Of a DNA stretch of 9,594 nucleotides, positions 1 to 6,537 are shown one piece after another (positions within the stretch are counted from its first letter, which is position 1; every line of letters begins with the position of its first letter). Source of the stretch: Deltaproteobacteria bacterium (GTDB lineage Bacteria > Desulfobacterota > Syntrophia > Syntrophales > UBA2210); NCBI GenBank assembly GCA_019314085.1, contig JAFCZZ010000038.1:1-9594 (forward strand). Direction: 5' to 3'. The notes under the pieces are model-generated. The model saw only the letters and a program-made list of their open reading frames with translations, did no database searches and was not told where the DNA came from. A program made the position numbers and the translations under genes.

Positions 1-62
1 GTACATACCCCCAGTATCCGCGTTGCTTCTTCCTGATTCAATCGACCCTCTGTCCATCTCAT
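1..62 (-). CDS. Transposase N-terminus (partial, runs off left edge)
   Basis: Read on the minus strand, an ATG at 62-60 opens a frame that stays open to the window edge, giving 20 residues. The core reads EGRLNQEEATRILGVC, which resembles the first helix-turn-helix of IS transposases that begin 'R(L/T)xQEEAAxxLGVCxRTFRR' (ISNCY/IS481-like style). A strong ribosome binding site, GGGAGG (complement of 69-74), lies 6 nt before the ATG. An in-frame stop upstream closes the frame, so this is the likely true start. Family members I recall have several more residues between the initial MR and the EGRL segment, so this copy could be shortened or degenerate. It is divergent from the downstream cyclase gene. 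The family call rests on a short motif and is tentative; another HTH protein is possible. Confidence 0.5.
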   Translation of the reverse strand, partial: MRWTEGRLNQEEATRILGVC

Positions 63-92
63 TGGCCGCCTCCCGGTGCCCCATCCTAACCG

Positions 93-131
93 GACAGATT
101 ACGTGCTACAACTCCAGACATATTACGTGCT
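93..131. repeat. Two 15-bp direct repeats (GACAkATTACGTGCT)
   Basis: GACAGATTACGTGCT at 93-107 and GACATATTACGTGCT at 117-131 match at 14 of 15 positions and start 24 bp apart. They lie between the putative transposase start and the -35 box at 155. They could be transposase binding sites in a subterminal region of an IS, or tandem operator sites for the downstream promoter. The sequence alone does not decide. Confidence 0.6.
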
Positions 132-154
132 CCTGACACGGGTTTCCCTCCTGC

Positions 155-183
155 TTGACATTGTCCGGTTTTGTGTTTATCTT
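155..183 (+). promoter_or_regulatory. Sigma70-like promoter for the cyclase-clpB unit
   Basis: A perfect -35 box TTGACA (155-160) is followed after 17 bp by TATCTT (178-183), which matches four of six bases of the -10 consensus. Transcription would start near 190, leaving a leader of roughly 20 nt that holds only the ribosome binding site of the first gene. No heat-shock (sigma32-type CTTGAA…CCCCAT) or CIRCE element is visible here, although clpB is in the unit. Confidence 0.5.
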
Positions 184-211
184 ATGGAAAAAAGAGCGGA
201 AAGGAGACCCT

Positions 212-1081
212 ATGGGCTCTCAGAACGAGTCGATTATGGAATTTGCGCACAGGTTTGCAGAGGAGATACAGGCGAAGGCGATTTTGCTGTACGGTGAAGT
301 GGCCCCAGACCTCCTTGCGAAGAAGGGCGATAATGCCTCCTTCGACACGATCCTGATAACCAGAGAGAGTGGTACTGGTTCACATAACAAGAAGCTTTTC
401 TACGCTGTTATCAATATTCCCAATGTAAACGTCACGCGCCTGAGCCAGATAAAGGTTGCCATTACAAAGGGTCTTGCCACGGGACTCTTCAAGAAGGGGG
501 ATAAACTGGTCTGTCTTACCGGTGTCCCGAAGTTCGGATACATAGACAGTATATTCGTGATCGATGTGGGCAAGGAGTTTGATATCCTCATATCGGAAGA
601 GGTGGCGGACATATTTGAAGATATTCAACCCGAGGTGTTCGAGACGGTATTGAATATTGCGCTGGAACTTGCCTCTCAGGGGAGGGAAGGGCGTCAGGTG
701 GGGACGATCTTTGTCCTCGGTGATCATGAAAAGGTCCTTGAACTCTCCCGGCAGATGATCATCAACCCCTTCATGGGGTATAAGGAGGAGGAACGGAACA
801 TTCTCGACCGGAACCTGAAAGACACCATCAAGGAGTTTTCGGCCATAGATGGGGCTTTTGTAGTACGGGGGGCCGGTGTTCTGGTGACGGCCAGGAGTCA
901 CCTGGACGCCGCCCTGGAGACCAGGGATTTCCCCCAGGGGCTGGGAAGCAGGCATATAGCCGCGGCGGGGATTACCAGTGTCACCGGTGCGATTGCCATT
1001 GTCATCTCGGAATCCACCGGGACCGTGCGGATCTTTAAGAAGGGGCAGTTGTTTGTCGATATTGAAAAAGGGATGGGGTAA
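212..1081 (+). CDS. Diadenylate cyclase, PK_C-like + DAC domain (DacZ-like)
   Basis: This 289-residue protein is predicted to join two ATP into cyclic di-AMP. Residues about 147-285 form a DAC (DisA_N) domain. It has the metal-binding motif DGA at 213-215 and the ATP-binding motif GSRH at 245-248, followed by AAAGIT. Residues about 9-140 ([19 protein letters not shown]… through [10 protein letters not shown]) look like the alpha/beta domain related to the pyruvate kinase C-terminus that precedes DAC in archaeal DacZ proteins. There are no membrane segments, unlike CdaA/DacA, and no DisA helical or HhH DNA-binding domains, so a soluble cytoplasmic enzyme is expected. The start at 212 is chosen because AAGGAG (201-206) lies 5 nt upstream; an in-frame TTG at 155 falls on the -35 box. 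The gene is first in a unit with clpB, 5 bp downstream. Ile replaces the usual Arg in RHRAA (here RHIAA); the DGA and RH residues are intact. The cyclase call is solid; the DacZ-like label rests on architecture. Confidence 0.88.
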   Translation: MGSQNESIMEFAHRFAEEIQAKAILLYGEVAPDLLAKKGDNASFDTILITRESGTGSHNKKLFYAVINIPNVNVTRLSQIKVAITKGLATGLFKKGDKLVCLTGVPKFGYIDSIFVIDVGKEFDILISEEVADIFEDIQPEVFETVLNIALELASQGREGRQVGTIFVLGDHEKVLELSRQMIINPFMGYKEEERNILDRNLKDTIKEFSAIDGAFVVRGAGVLVTARSHLDAALETRDFPQGLGSRHIAAAGITSVTGAIAIVISESTGTVRIFKKGQLFVDIEKGMG

Positions 1082-1086
1082 CCACC

Positions 1087-3678
1087 ATGAGATTTGATAA
1101 ATTTACACTGAAGCTTCAGGAGGCCTTCCAGGATGCCGAAGGACTGGCAGGCGGGTACGGCCACCAGGGGATCGATGCGGAACATATCCTTCTGGCCCTC
1201 ATACGGCAGCCGGAGGGGACCGTCTCCGAGATACTGAAAAAGGTCGGCGCTGAACCGGAGAAGCTTGCCGGTGAGATCGGGGGGATCCTGGAGGGGCTTC
1301 CAAAGGTCTCCGGAGCGGGCCAGCCTTACCTGACGCCCCGGCTGAACGATATGTTGAATAAGGCCCTGACCGAGGCTGCACAGCTGGGGGATGAGTACGT
1401 CAGTGTGGAGCACGTTCTGATCTCGATTGCCGATGACAGGGTCAATCCTGCCGGGAAGGCGCTCGGTCGACGGGGCGTGACCAGGGATGCGATCCTGATG
1501 GCCCTGCTGGATATACGGGGAAACCAGAGGATTACCGATCCGAATCCGGAGGACAAGTACCAAGCCCTGAAACGCTTTGCTCGTGACTTCAATGAACTGG
1601 CACTGCAGGGAAAATTCGACCCGGTCATCGGAAGGGACGACGAGATACGGAGAATCATGCAGGTCCTCTCCCGGAGGACGAAGAATAACCCGGTCCTGAT
1701 CGGTGAGCCCGGCGTGGGGAAGACGGCGATTGCAGAGGGTCTGGCCCAGCGCATCATCAATGGCGACGTTCCCGACAGTCTGAAGAGCAAGAGGGTTGTC
1801 GGTCTTGATCTGGGCTCGCTGGTGGCCGGGGCCAAGTACCGGGGCGAGTTCGAGGACCGTCTGAAGGCCGTCCTGAAGGAGGTGACCCAGGCCAGCGGGG
1901 AGATCATCCTCTTTATTGACGAGCTGCATACCATGGTGGGGGCCGGGGCCGCCGATGGCTCGATGGACGCCTCGAATATGCTCAAACCCGCCCTGGCACG
2001 GGGTGAGCTGCACTGTATCGGGGCCACGACCCTGAACGAATACCGGAAATATATCGAAAAGGACGCGGCGCTCGAGAGGCGATTTCAGCCGATCATCGTG
2101 GGAGAGCCCACGGTAGAGGACACCATCGCCATCCTCAGGGGGCTGAAGGAACGGTATGAGGTCCATCACGGCGTGAGAATTAAGGACTCTGCGATCATCG
2201 CCGCCGCCACTCTCTCGAATCGGTATATAAGCGACCGGTTTCTACCCGACAAGGCAGTTGATCTGATCGATGAATCGGCTTCGCGCCTCCGGATTGAACT
2301 GGACAGTCTTCCCTCCGAGATAGACGTGGTGGAGCGGAAGATCATGCAGTTTGAGATTGAGAGAGAATCTTTGAAGAAGGAAGACGACAAAACATCGGAG
2401 AAGCGGCTTGACAGTATCGAGAAAGAACTGGAGGTCTTGGAAGAATCCAGGGATGAGATGAAGGAACACTGGTCCGCCGAGAAGGAGGCCATCAAGGAAA
2501 TCCAGTCGACCAAGGAGAAGATAGAGGAATACAAGACGGCAGAGCAAAATGCCCAGAGGGAGGGTGATCTGGCGAAGGCCGCAGAGATCCGTTACGATAC
2601 CCTGGTGCGGTTGGACAGGGAGTTGGAGGAGAAGACTGCGGGACTTGAAGACCTTCAGAAGGACAAAAAGACGCTTAAGGAAGAGGTTGACGAGGAGGAT
2701 GTCGCGCAGGTCGTCGCAACCTGGACCGGTATTCCCGTGACACGGATGATGGAAAGCGATGTGGAGAAGCTGATCCATATGGAGGAACGTCTGAGGCAGC
2801 GGGTCGTCGGCCAGGATGAGGTCATCCACACGATCTCCAACGCCCTGAGAAGAGCCCGATCCGGCCTGCAGGATCCCAACCGGCCGATCGGGTCGTTCAT
2901 ATTCATGGGACCGACAGGGGTGGGAAAGACAGAATTGACCAAGGCGCTTGCAGAATTCATGTTCGATAATGAACAGGCGATGATCAGGGTGGACATGTCC
3001 GAATTTATGGAGCGGCACTCCGTTTCCCGTTTGATCGGGGCGCCCCCCGGCTATGTGGGATATGATGAGGGGGGATATCTTACCGAAGCCGTCAGGAGAA
3101 AACCCTATTCGGTGATCCTCTTCGACGAGATAGAAAAGGCGCATCAGGATGTCTTCAATATTTTCCTCCAGATACTGGATGACGGGAGGCTGACGGACGG
3201 ACACGGCCGGACGGTCGATTTCAAGAATACGATCATCATCATGACCTCGAACATAGGGAGCCAATGGATGCAGGATCTGTCGCTGGGGGAAGAGGAGAGG
3301 CAGAAAAAGACGATGGAGGTGTTGCGGGCGACCTTCAGGCCCGAATTCCTCAATCGGATCGACGATATTATCACCTTCAGGGTGCTGACCATCGAGGATA
3401 TCCGCGGCATTATCGGTATCCAGATCGGATTGATACAGAAGAGACTCCAGGACAGGAAGATCAACCTCGAACTGACGGACAAGACGAGGGAATATATATC
3501 TGAGGAGGGCTACAGCCCCGTTTATGGCGCACGGCCTCTGAAGAGGGCGCTTCAGCGGATCATAGAGGACAATCTGGCCACAAAGATACTGGAGGGGGAG
3601 ATTGCAGAGGGTGATGACATCGTCGCCGATATGGATGGAAACGGCGAAATAGTCTTTAATAAGAATACCAGGCTGTAG
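1087..3678 (+). CDS. clpB: ATP-dependent chaperone (disaggregase) ClpB
   Basis: ClpB is a hexameric AAA+ machine that, with DnaK/DnaJ/GrpE, pulls polypeptides out of aggregates. At 863 residues it is close to E. coli ClpB (857). In order: a Clp-N double repeat (about 1-150); AAA-1 with Walker A GEPGVGKT at 206-213, pore-loop Tyr251 in GAKYRGEF and Walker B IDE ending at Glu279; a long coiled-coil M domain (about 405-530, rich in Glu and Lys), which marks ClpB rather than ClpA or ClpC; AAA-2 with Walker A GPTGVGKT at 608-615, pore-loop Tyr656 in GYVGYDEGG, Walker B FDE ending at Glu681, and the arginine-finger region FRPEFLNR ending at Arg757; and a C-terminal ClpB_D2-small domain. All key residues are present. 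It starts 5 bp after the cyclase stop with only a weak upstream GGGG, so translational coupling is plausible. No separate heat-shock promoter was found. Confidence 0.97.
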   Translation: MRFDKFTLKLQEAFQDAEGLAGGYGHQGIDAEHILLALIRQPEGTVSEILKKVGAEPEKLAGEIGGILEGLPKVSGAGQPYLTPRLNDMLNKALTEAAQLGDEYVSVEHVLISIADDRVNPAGKALGRRGVTRDAILMALLDIRGNQRITDPNPEDKYQALKRFARDFNELALQGKFDPVIGRDDEIRRIMQVLSRRTKNNPVLIGEPGVGKTAIAEGLAQRIINGDVPDSLKSKRVVGLDLGSLVAGAKYRGEFEDRLKAVLKEVTQASGEIILFIDELHTMVGAGAADGSMDASNMLKPALARGELHCIGATTLNEYRKYIEKDAALERRFQPIIVGEPTVEDTIAILRGLKERYEVHHGVRIKDSAIIAAATLSNRYISDRFLPDKAVDLIDESASRLRIELDSLPSEIDVVERKIMQFEIERESLKKEDDKTSEKRLDSIEKELEVLEESRDEMKEHWSAEKEAIKEIQSTKEKIEEYKTAEQNAQREGDLAKAAEIRYDTLVRLDRELEEKTAGLEDLQKDKKTLKEEVDEEDVAQVVATWTGIPVTRMMESDVEKLIHMEERLRQRVVGQDEVIHTISNALRRARSGLQDPNRPIGSFIFMGPTGVGKTELTKALAEFMFDNEQAMIRVDMSEFMERHSVSRLIGAPPGYVGYDEGGYLTEAVRRKPYSVILFDEIEKAHQDVFNIFLQILDDGRLTDGHGRTVDFKNTIIIMTSNIGSQWMQDLSLGEEERQKKTMEVLRATFRPEFLNRIDDIITFRVLTIEDIRGIIGIQIGLIQKRLQDRKINLELTDKTREYISEEGYSPVYGARPLKRALQRIIEDNLATKILEGEIAEGDDIVADMDGNGEIVFNKNTRL

Positions 3679-4069
3679 GCCCCAAGACAGGGACCTTCAA
3701 CATGGGCAGGTTTCATCTGCAAGAGATCCTTGTGCATGAAGCCGAACGGAGAGAGCGTATAGATGAACAATCTGAAAACGTTGATCCTGCCGGGGTCCCT
3801 GACCAGTCGATCCGTTGCTCAGCTCTTCAGCACACATCCCCCGGTCGAAAAGAGGGCGAACCAATTGAGAGAGAGGCAACAGGTTTGATGCCGACTCTAT
3901 CTGGTGCTGTACCGGCATGGAGCAAGACAGGAGGGGTGGGGTTGCAGGGTTCAGCCTTCTGACTCGTTATCTGTCCCTGATGATGACTCCATCCGTAGAC
4001 ATTCTCGGATGTTTGTGTTAGGTGTTATTCCCGATCGGCGAGATCAACAGTACCACTGTGGAGGAAATC
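3679..4069. other. Intergenic gap between clpB and the DUF1844 gene
   Basis: These 391 bp contain the HtpX-like tail (3763-3888) and no intact gene that I can support. An 86-codon frame at 3702-3962 has unconvincing composition and no family resemblance. A 6-bp inverted repeat (ATGCCG 3888-3893, CGGCAT 3913-3918) has a 19-nt loop and no T-tract, so it is not a convincing terminator. The only promoter-like sequence close to the next gene is TAGACA (3996-4001) with a poor -10 17 bp downstream (TAGGTG). The gap probably separates two transcription units, but neither a clear terminator nor a clear promoter can be shown. Confidence 0.5.
3763..3888 (+). pseudogene. HtpX/M48 protease C-terminal remnant
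   Basis: An open frame of 41 codons ends …LFSTHPPVEKRANQLRERQQV. The segment LFSTHPP(T/V)EKR…L is the characteristic last stretch of HtpX-type M48 membrane metallopeptidases. The zinc motif HExxH and the membrane helices of a full HtpX (about 280-290 residues) are absent, and an in-frame TAG sits directly before the ATG. The other two frames across 3679-3762 show no recognisable M48 sequence. I see no ribosome binding site. The best reading is the 3' leftover of a deleted htpX-like gene. A new short protein is less likely. An htpX relic beside clpB would fit an ancestral protein-quality-control cluster. Confidence 0.45.
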
Positions 4070-4519
4070 ATGGCTGAGAATAACGGCGAAAAGGGATTTG
4101 TCATAAAGGACAAAAGGATGTTTGATGAAGATGGTAAGTCGCGTGAGGATGCGGCAGGGGAGGCAGCGGATACAAAGCCAGACCGGCAGCCCGAGCAGAA
4201 GTCTGAAGAGGCGGCTCAGGAGACCAAAAAGGAAGATACCGAGCAGGGGAAAGAAGAACACTATCAGGTGCCCGAGATGAATTTTCATAATTTCATACTC
4301 TCCCTGTATACGTCGGTGATCTTCAGTCTGGGGGAACTGGCCGATCCCGTGTCGGGTGAAAAGAAGAAGGACCTCCAGGCGGCGAAGCAGACGATCGATA
4401 TCCTGGGGATGCTGAAGGAAAAGACAGAGGGGAATCTCGACACCAGCGAGAAGGAACTACTCGACGGCATCCTGTCCGAATCACGGATGGGGTATGTGAG
4501 AGAATCGGAAAAGTCATGA
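4070..4519 (+). CDS. DUF1844 family protein
   Basis: A 149-residue protein of unknown function. Residues 1 to about 65 are a hydrophilic, low-complexity stretch rich in Glu, Lys, Gln and Ala, with no signal peptide. Residues about 67-143 match the DUF1844 pattern: VPEMNFHNFILSLYTSVIFSLGE-type helix, then D(P)xSGEKKKDL, then AKQTIDILGMLKEKTEGNL. The C-terminal part is probably a small helical bundle. The start at 4070 is preferred over an in-frame upstream TTG at 4022 because GGAGGA (4060-4065) lies about 5 nt before the ATG. Its TGA overlaps the ispE ATG by 4 bp (ATGA), so it is the first gene of the ispE-to-hppA unit and translationally coupled to ispE. The family name is secure; the role is unknown. 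Confidence 0.85.
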   Translation: MAENNGEKGFVIKDKRMFDEDGKSREDAAGEAADTKPDRQPEQKSEEAAQETKKEDTEQGKEEHYQVPEMNFHNFILSLYTSVIFSLGELADPVSGEKKKDLQAAKQTIDILGMLKEKTEGNLDTSEKELLDGILSESRMGYVRESEKS

Positions 4520-5352
4520 TCGTCAGGCAGTCTCCGGCGAAGGTGAATCTCTTTCTCAGGGTTCTGGGAAAGAGGGCCGACGGGTATCACGATATCCTCA
4601 GTCTCATGCAGAGGATAAGTCTCTGCGATGAGATGAGCTTCGCCCTGAGGGGCGACGGGATTGTGGTGAGATGTCCCGGGAGCTCGCTTCCTGAGGACAG
4701 GGGCAATATTGTCTACCGGGCGGCTGAAGGTATGCTTGCCGATGTGCCCGGACACACGGGTGTGGAGATCGTGATCCACAAGAAGATCCCTGTAGCAGCG
4801 GGACTGGGAGGTGGAAGCTCAAATGCCGCAACCACCCTCGTCACGCTGAACGAAATGATGGGGACACCCTGCAGCACAGAGGAACTGATGGAAATGGGGG
4901 CGCGGCTGGGGGCCGATGTCCCCTTTTTTATTTTTGGGAGGACCGCCCTGGCTTCCGGCATAGGCGACCGTCTCGAACCGGTCGAAGATATCCCCCGCCT
5001 CTGGTTTGTATTGGTCAATCCCGGGTTTGAGGTTTCCACCGGTGATATCTATGAAAGGTTGAGATTGGGATTGACAAAAGAACCAATAAAATATAGGATG
5101 CCCCGATTTCTAACGATGTCTCATATTGCACAAGGACTTTATAACGATTTGGAAAAGGTGTCCCTGCATTTGTACCCTGTATTGTCGGAGATCAAGGAAC
5201 TTCTGATGGTGCATGGGGCTGTGGGTTCTTTGATGTCGGGGAGTGGTCCCACGGTTTTCGGTATTTTCGGGCATGAGAATGATGCGAAGAAGGCCGAGAG
5301 ACGATTACAGAAAATTCGAGCCGGATCAGTCTTCGTGGCATATTCGATATAG
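4516..5352 (+). CDS. ispE: 4-diphosphocytidyl-2-C-methyl-D-erythritol kinase IspE
   Basis: IspE phosphorylates CDP-methylerythritol with ATP, the fourth step of the MEP pathway to isoprenoid precursors, in the cytoplasm. The 278 residues match family length (E. coli 283). It is a GHMP kinase: the N-terminal SPAKVNLFL carries Lys9, the ATP-binding glycine-rich loop PVAAGLGGGSSNAA spans 92-105, the catalytic Asp134 is in LGADVPFF, and the C-terminal GHMP motif SGSGPT is at 241-246. The start overlaps the DUF1844 stop. The stretch about 5045-5200 is noticeably AT-richer than its surroundings and contains a promoter-like sequence. The TAG stop (5350-5352) directly touches the first base of tRNA-Gln. 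Confidence 0.96.
   Translation: MIVRQSPAKVNLFLRVLGKRADGYHDILSLMQRISLCDEMSFALRGDGIVVRCPGSSLPEDRGNIVYRAAEGMLADVPGHTGVEIVIHKKIPVAAGLGGGSSNAATTLVTLNEMMGTPCSTEELMEMGARLGADVPFFIFGRTALASGIGDRLEPVEDIPRLWFVLVNPGFEVSTGDIYERLRLGLTKEPIKYRMPRFLTMSHIAQGLYNDLEKVSLHLYPVLSEIKELLMVHGAVGSLMSGSGPTVFGIFGHENDAKKAERRLQKIRAGSVFVAYSI
5071..5099 (+). promoter_or_regulatory. Candidate internal promoter within ispE
   Basis: TTGACA (5071-5076), a perfect -35 box, is followed after 17 bp by TAGGAT (5094-5099), four of six bases of the -10 consensus, in a locally AT-rich stretch of ispE codons. It would begin transcripts about 245 bp before the tRNA and could supply tRNA-Gln and prs independently of the operon start. It is inside a coding sequence, so chance occurrence is possible. 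Confidence 0.35.
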
Positions 5353-5427
5353 TGGGGCGTCGTCAAGCGGTAAGACACAGGACTTTGATTCCTGCATCCG
5401 GAGGTTCGAATCCTCCCGCCCCAACCA
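5353..5427 (+). tRNA. tRNA-Gln (anticodon TTG)
   Basis: A full cloverleaf can be drawn. Acceptor stem TGGGGCG (5353-5359) pairs with CGCCCCA (5417-5423). The D arm is GTC…GAC. The anticodon stem CAGGA/TCCTG encloses loop CTTTGAT with anticodon TTG at 5385-5387. The variable loop is CATCC. The T arm is GGAGG-TTCGAAT-CCTCC. Discriminator A5424 and an encoded CCA (5425-5427) follow. The weak U1-A72 end pair is a typical identity feature of tRNA-Gln. It reads CAA, and CAG by wobble. The gene sits between ispE and prs with no space before it and 23 nt after it, so it is probably cut from a longer transcript by RNase P and 3' nucleases. Confidence 0.97.
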
Positions 5428-5450
5428 GTTTGTAAGAAAGAGGAGCTTCA

Positions 5451-6392
5451 ATGTTAGAGAGAATGAGGATTTTCTCCGGTAATTCCAGCCGGGTTCTTGC
5501 GGCTGATATCTGTAAGAAACTGGGGATATCTCTAGGCAGGGCCACCGTTTCCACCTTCAGCGACGGTGAAACAAGTGTTGAGATCGACGAGAATGTAAGG
5601 GGTATGGATGTATTTATCATACAGTCCACCTCGACACCGGTCAATAACAGCCTGATGGAACTCCTCATCATGATAGACGCCTTGAAGAGGGCGTCTGCCG
5701 ATAGAATAATCGCCGTTATGCCGTATTACGGGTATGCCAGACAGGACAGAAAGGCCGCCCCCCGGGCGCCTATCACGGCGAAGCTGGTGGCGGATCTCCT
5801 AACGACAGCCGGGGCAAGCCGCGTTATAGCGGTTGATCTCCATGCCGGCCAGATACAGGGGTTCTTCAATATTCCGGTCGACAATCTCTATGGAACCCCG
5901 AGTCTCCTTGAATACGTAAAACGCAATTATACCAAGGACCTTACTATCGTTTCTCCTGATACCGGTGGTGTCGTGAGGGCGAGGGCCTTTGCAAAGAGAT
6001 TGGGTGCCACGCTGGCGATTGTCGATAAGCGGAGAGACGCCCCCAATGAATCACAGGTGATGAATGTCATCGGTGATGTAAAAGATAAAAACGCAATCAT
6101 TCTCGATGATATGATCGATACAGCCGGTACGGTTGTCCAGGCCGCCGAGGCCCTCAAGGGTGAGGGGGCGATAGAGGTTTCCGTCTGCTGTACGCATCCC
6201 GTCCTGTCGGGGCCTGCGATAGAACGACTGGTCGCTTCCTCGGTAAAAGAGGTTATCGTGACGGATACCATTCCCCTGCATGAAAATGCTCGGGCCTGTA
6301 AAAAGATAAAGGTCCTTCCGATGGCGGGTGTGTTGAGTGAGTCGATCAAGAGGATATACTATAACGAATCTATAAGTTCCCTTTTTGTTTAA
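5451..6392 (+). CDS. prs: Ribose-phosphate pyrophosphokinase (PRPP synthetase)
   Basis: This enzyme transfers pyrophosphate from ATP to ribose 5-phosphate, making PRPP for purine, pyrimidine, His, Trp and NAD synthesis. The 313 residues match class I bacterial enzymes (about 315). Visible features are the N-terminal IFSGN and FSDGE segments, the ATP region YGYARQDRK, VDLHAGQIQGFF with catalytic His131, the flexible-loop VDKRR with Lys193, the phosphate-binding SPDTGG, and the PRPP/ribose-5-phosphate loop DDMIDTAGT at 219-227. No key residue is missing. AGGAG (5441-5445), 5 nt upstream, supports the ATG at 5451 over the internal ATG four codons later. It follows tRNA-Gln directly. Confidence 0.97.
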   Translation: MLERMRIFSGNSSRVLAADICKKLGISLGRATVSTFSDGETSVEIDENVRGMDVFIIQSTSTPVNNSLMELLIMIDALKRASADRIIAVMPYYGYARQDRKAAPRAPITAKLVADLLTTAGASRVIAVDLHAGQIQGFFNIPVDNLYGTPSLLEYVKRNYTKDLTIVSPDTGGVVRARAFAKRLGATLAIVDKRRDAPNESQVMNVIGDVKDKNAIILDDMIDTAGTVVQAAEALKGEGAIEVSVCCTHPVLSGPAIERLVASSVKEVIVTDTIPLHENARACKKIKVLPMAGVLSESIKRIYYNESISSLFV

Positions 6393-6537
6393 GGTTCTTA
6401 TGGTTCCTGTTTTGTGTGCAAACGGTGGGGTTGGTTCTCAGAGACAAAAGAGGGGATACAGGCCCGCAGGATGGAACCTGTCGGGCTGGCCGATGTATGA
6501 ATGTATGAGTTTTGAGCTTTTGAGATAGGAGTTGGAA
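6393..6537 (+). promoter_or_regulatory. Leader of rplY with hairpin
   Basis: The 145 nt before rplY are unusually long for this compact operon. A hairpin at 6462-6486 has stem GCCCG/CGGGC plus CAGG/CCTG with one bulged T and loop ATGGAA. It is followed by no T-run, so it is not a standard terminator. The segment GGAACC (6473-6478), in the loop and stem, is complementary to GGTTCC at 6402-6407, so an alternative fold is possible. A tandem 8-bp repeat ATGTATGA is at 6493-6508. This could be a control leader for bL25 or a processing site; the role is inferred. Confidence 0.35.

Larger units (their letters stand above)
1..138 (-). mobile_element. Probable insertion-sequence end
   Basis: The transposase-like start at 62 is preceded on its own strand by about 75 bp containing two copies of a 15-bp repeat. 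On that strand the segment begins TGTCAGGAGCACGTAAT at 138, a plausible IS terminus because many elements begin with TG. Only one end is inside the window, so neither a matching inverted repeat nor a target duplication can be seen. The boundary at 138 is inferred, not demonstrated. If correct, the element ends 17 bp before the -35 box of the cyclase promoter. Confidence 0.35.

Noticed and set aside
737..774. Sigma32-like promoter (CTTGAA … CCCC-TTCAT) inside the cyclase gene ahead of clpB
   Set aside because: The two boxes are about 23 bp apart, too far for a sigma32 promoter (about 13-17 bp), and the -10 match is poor.
898..2169. Long minus-strand open frame of 423 codons opposite the cyclase and clpB
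   Set aside because: It lies wholly antisense to two well-supported genes, shows no recognisable domain, and its length follows from the GC-rich codon pattern of the + strand.
3888..3918. Inverted repeat ATGCCG/CGGCAT as a clpB terminator
   Set aside because: Six base pairs with a 19-nt loop and no following T-tract do not make a credible intrinsic terminator.
3702..3962. 86-codon + strand frame after clpB
   Set aside because: No ribosome binding site and no recognisable motif; the HtpX-like signature is in a different frame of the same DNA.
3996..4024. Promoter TAGACA-17-TAGGTG before the DUF1844 gene
   Set aside because: The -10 element matches poorly; kept only as a remark in the intergenic description.
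6493..6528. 11-codon leader peptide before rplY, starting in the ATGTATGA repeat and ending at TAG just before the rplY start
   Set aside because: No ribosome binding site precedes it and its residues show no regulatory run; the frame is short enough to occur by chance.
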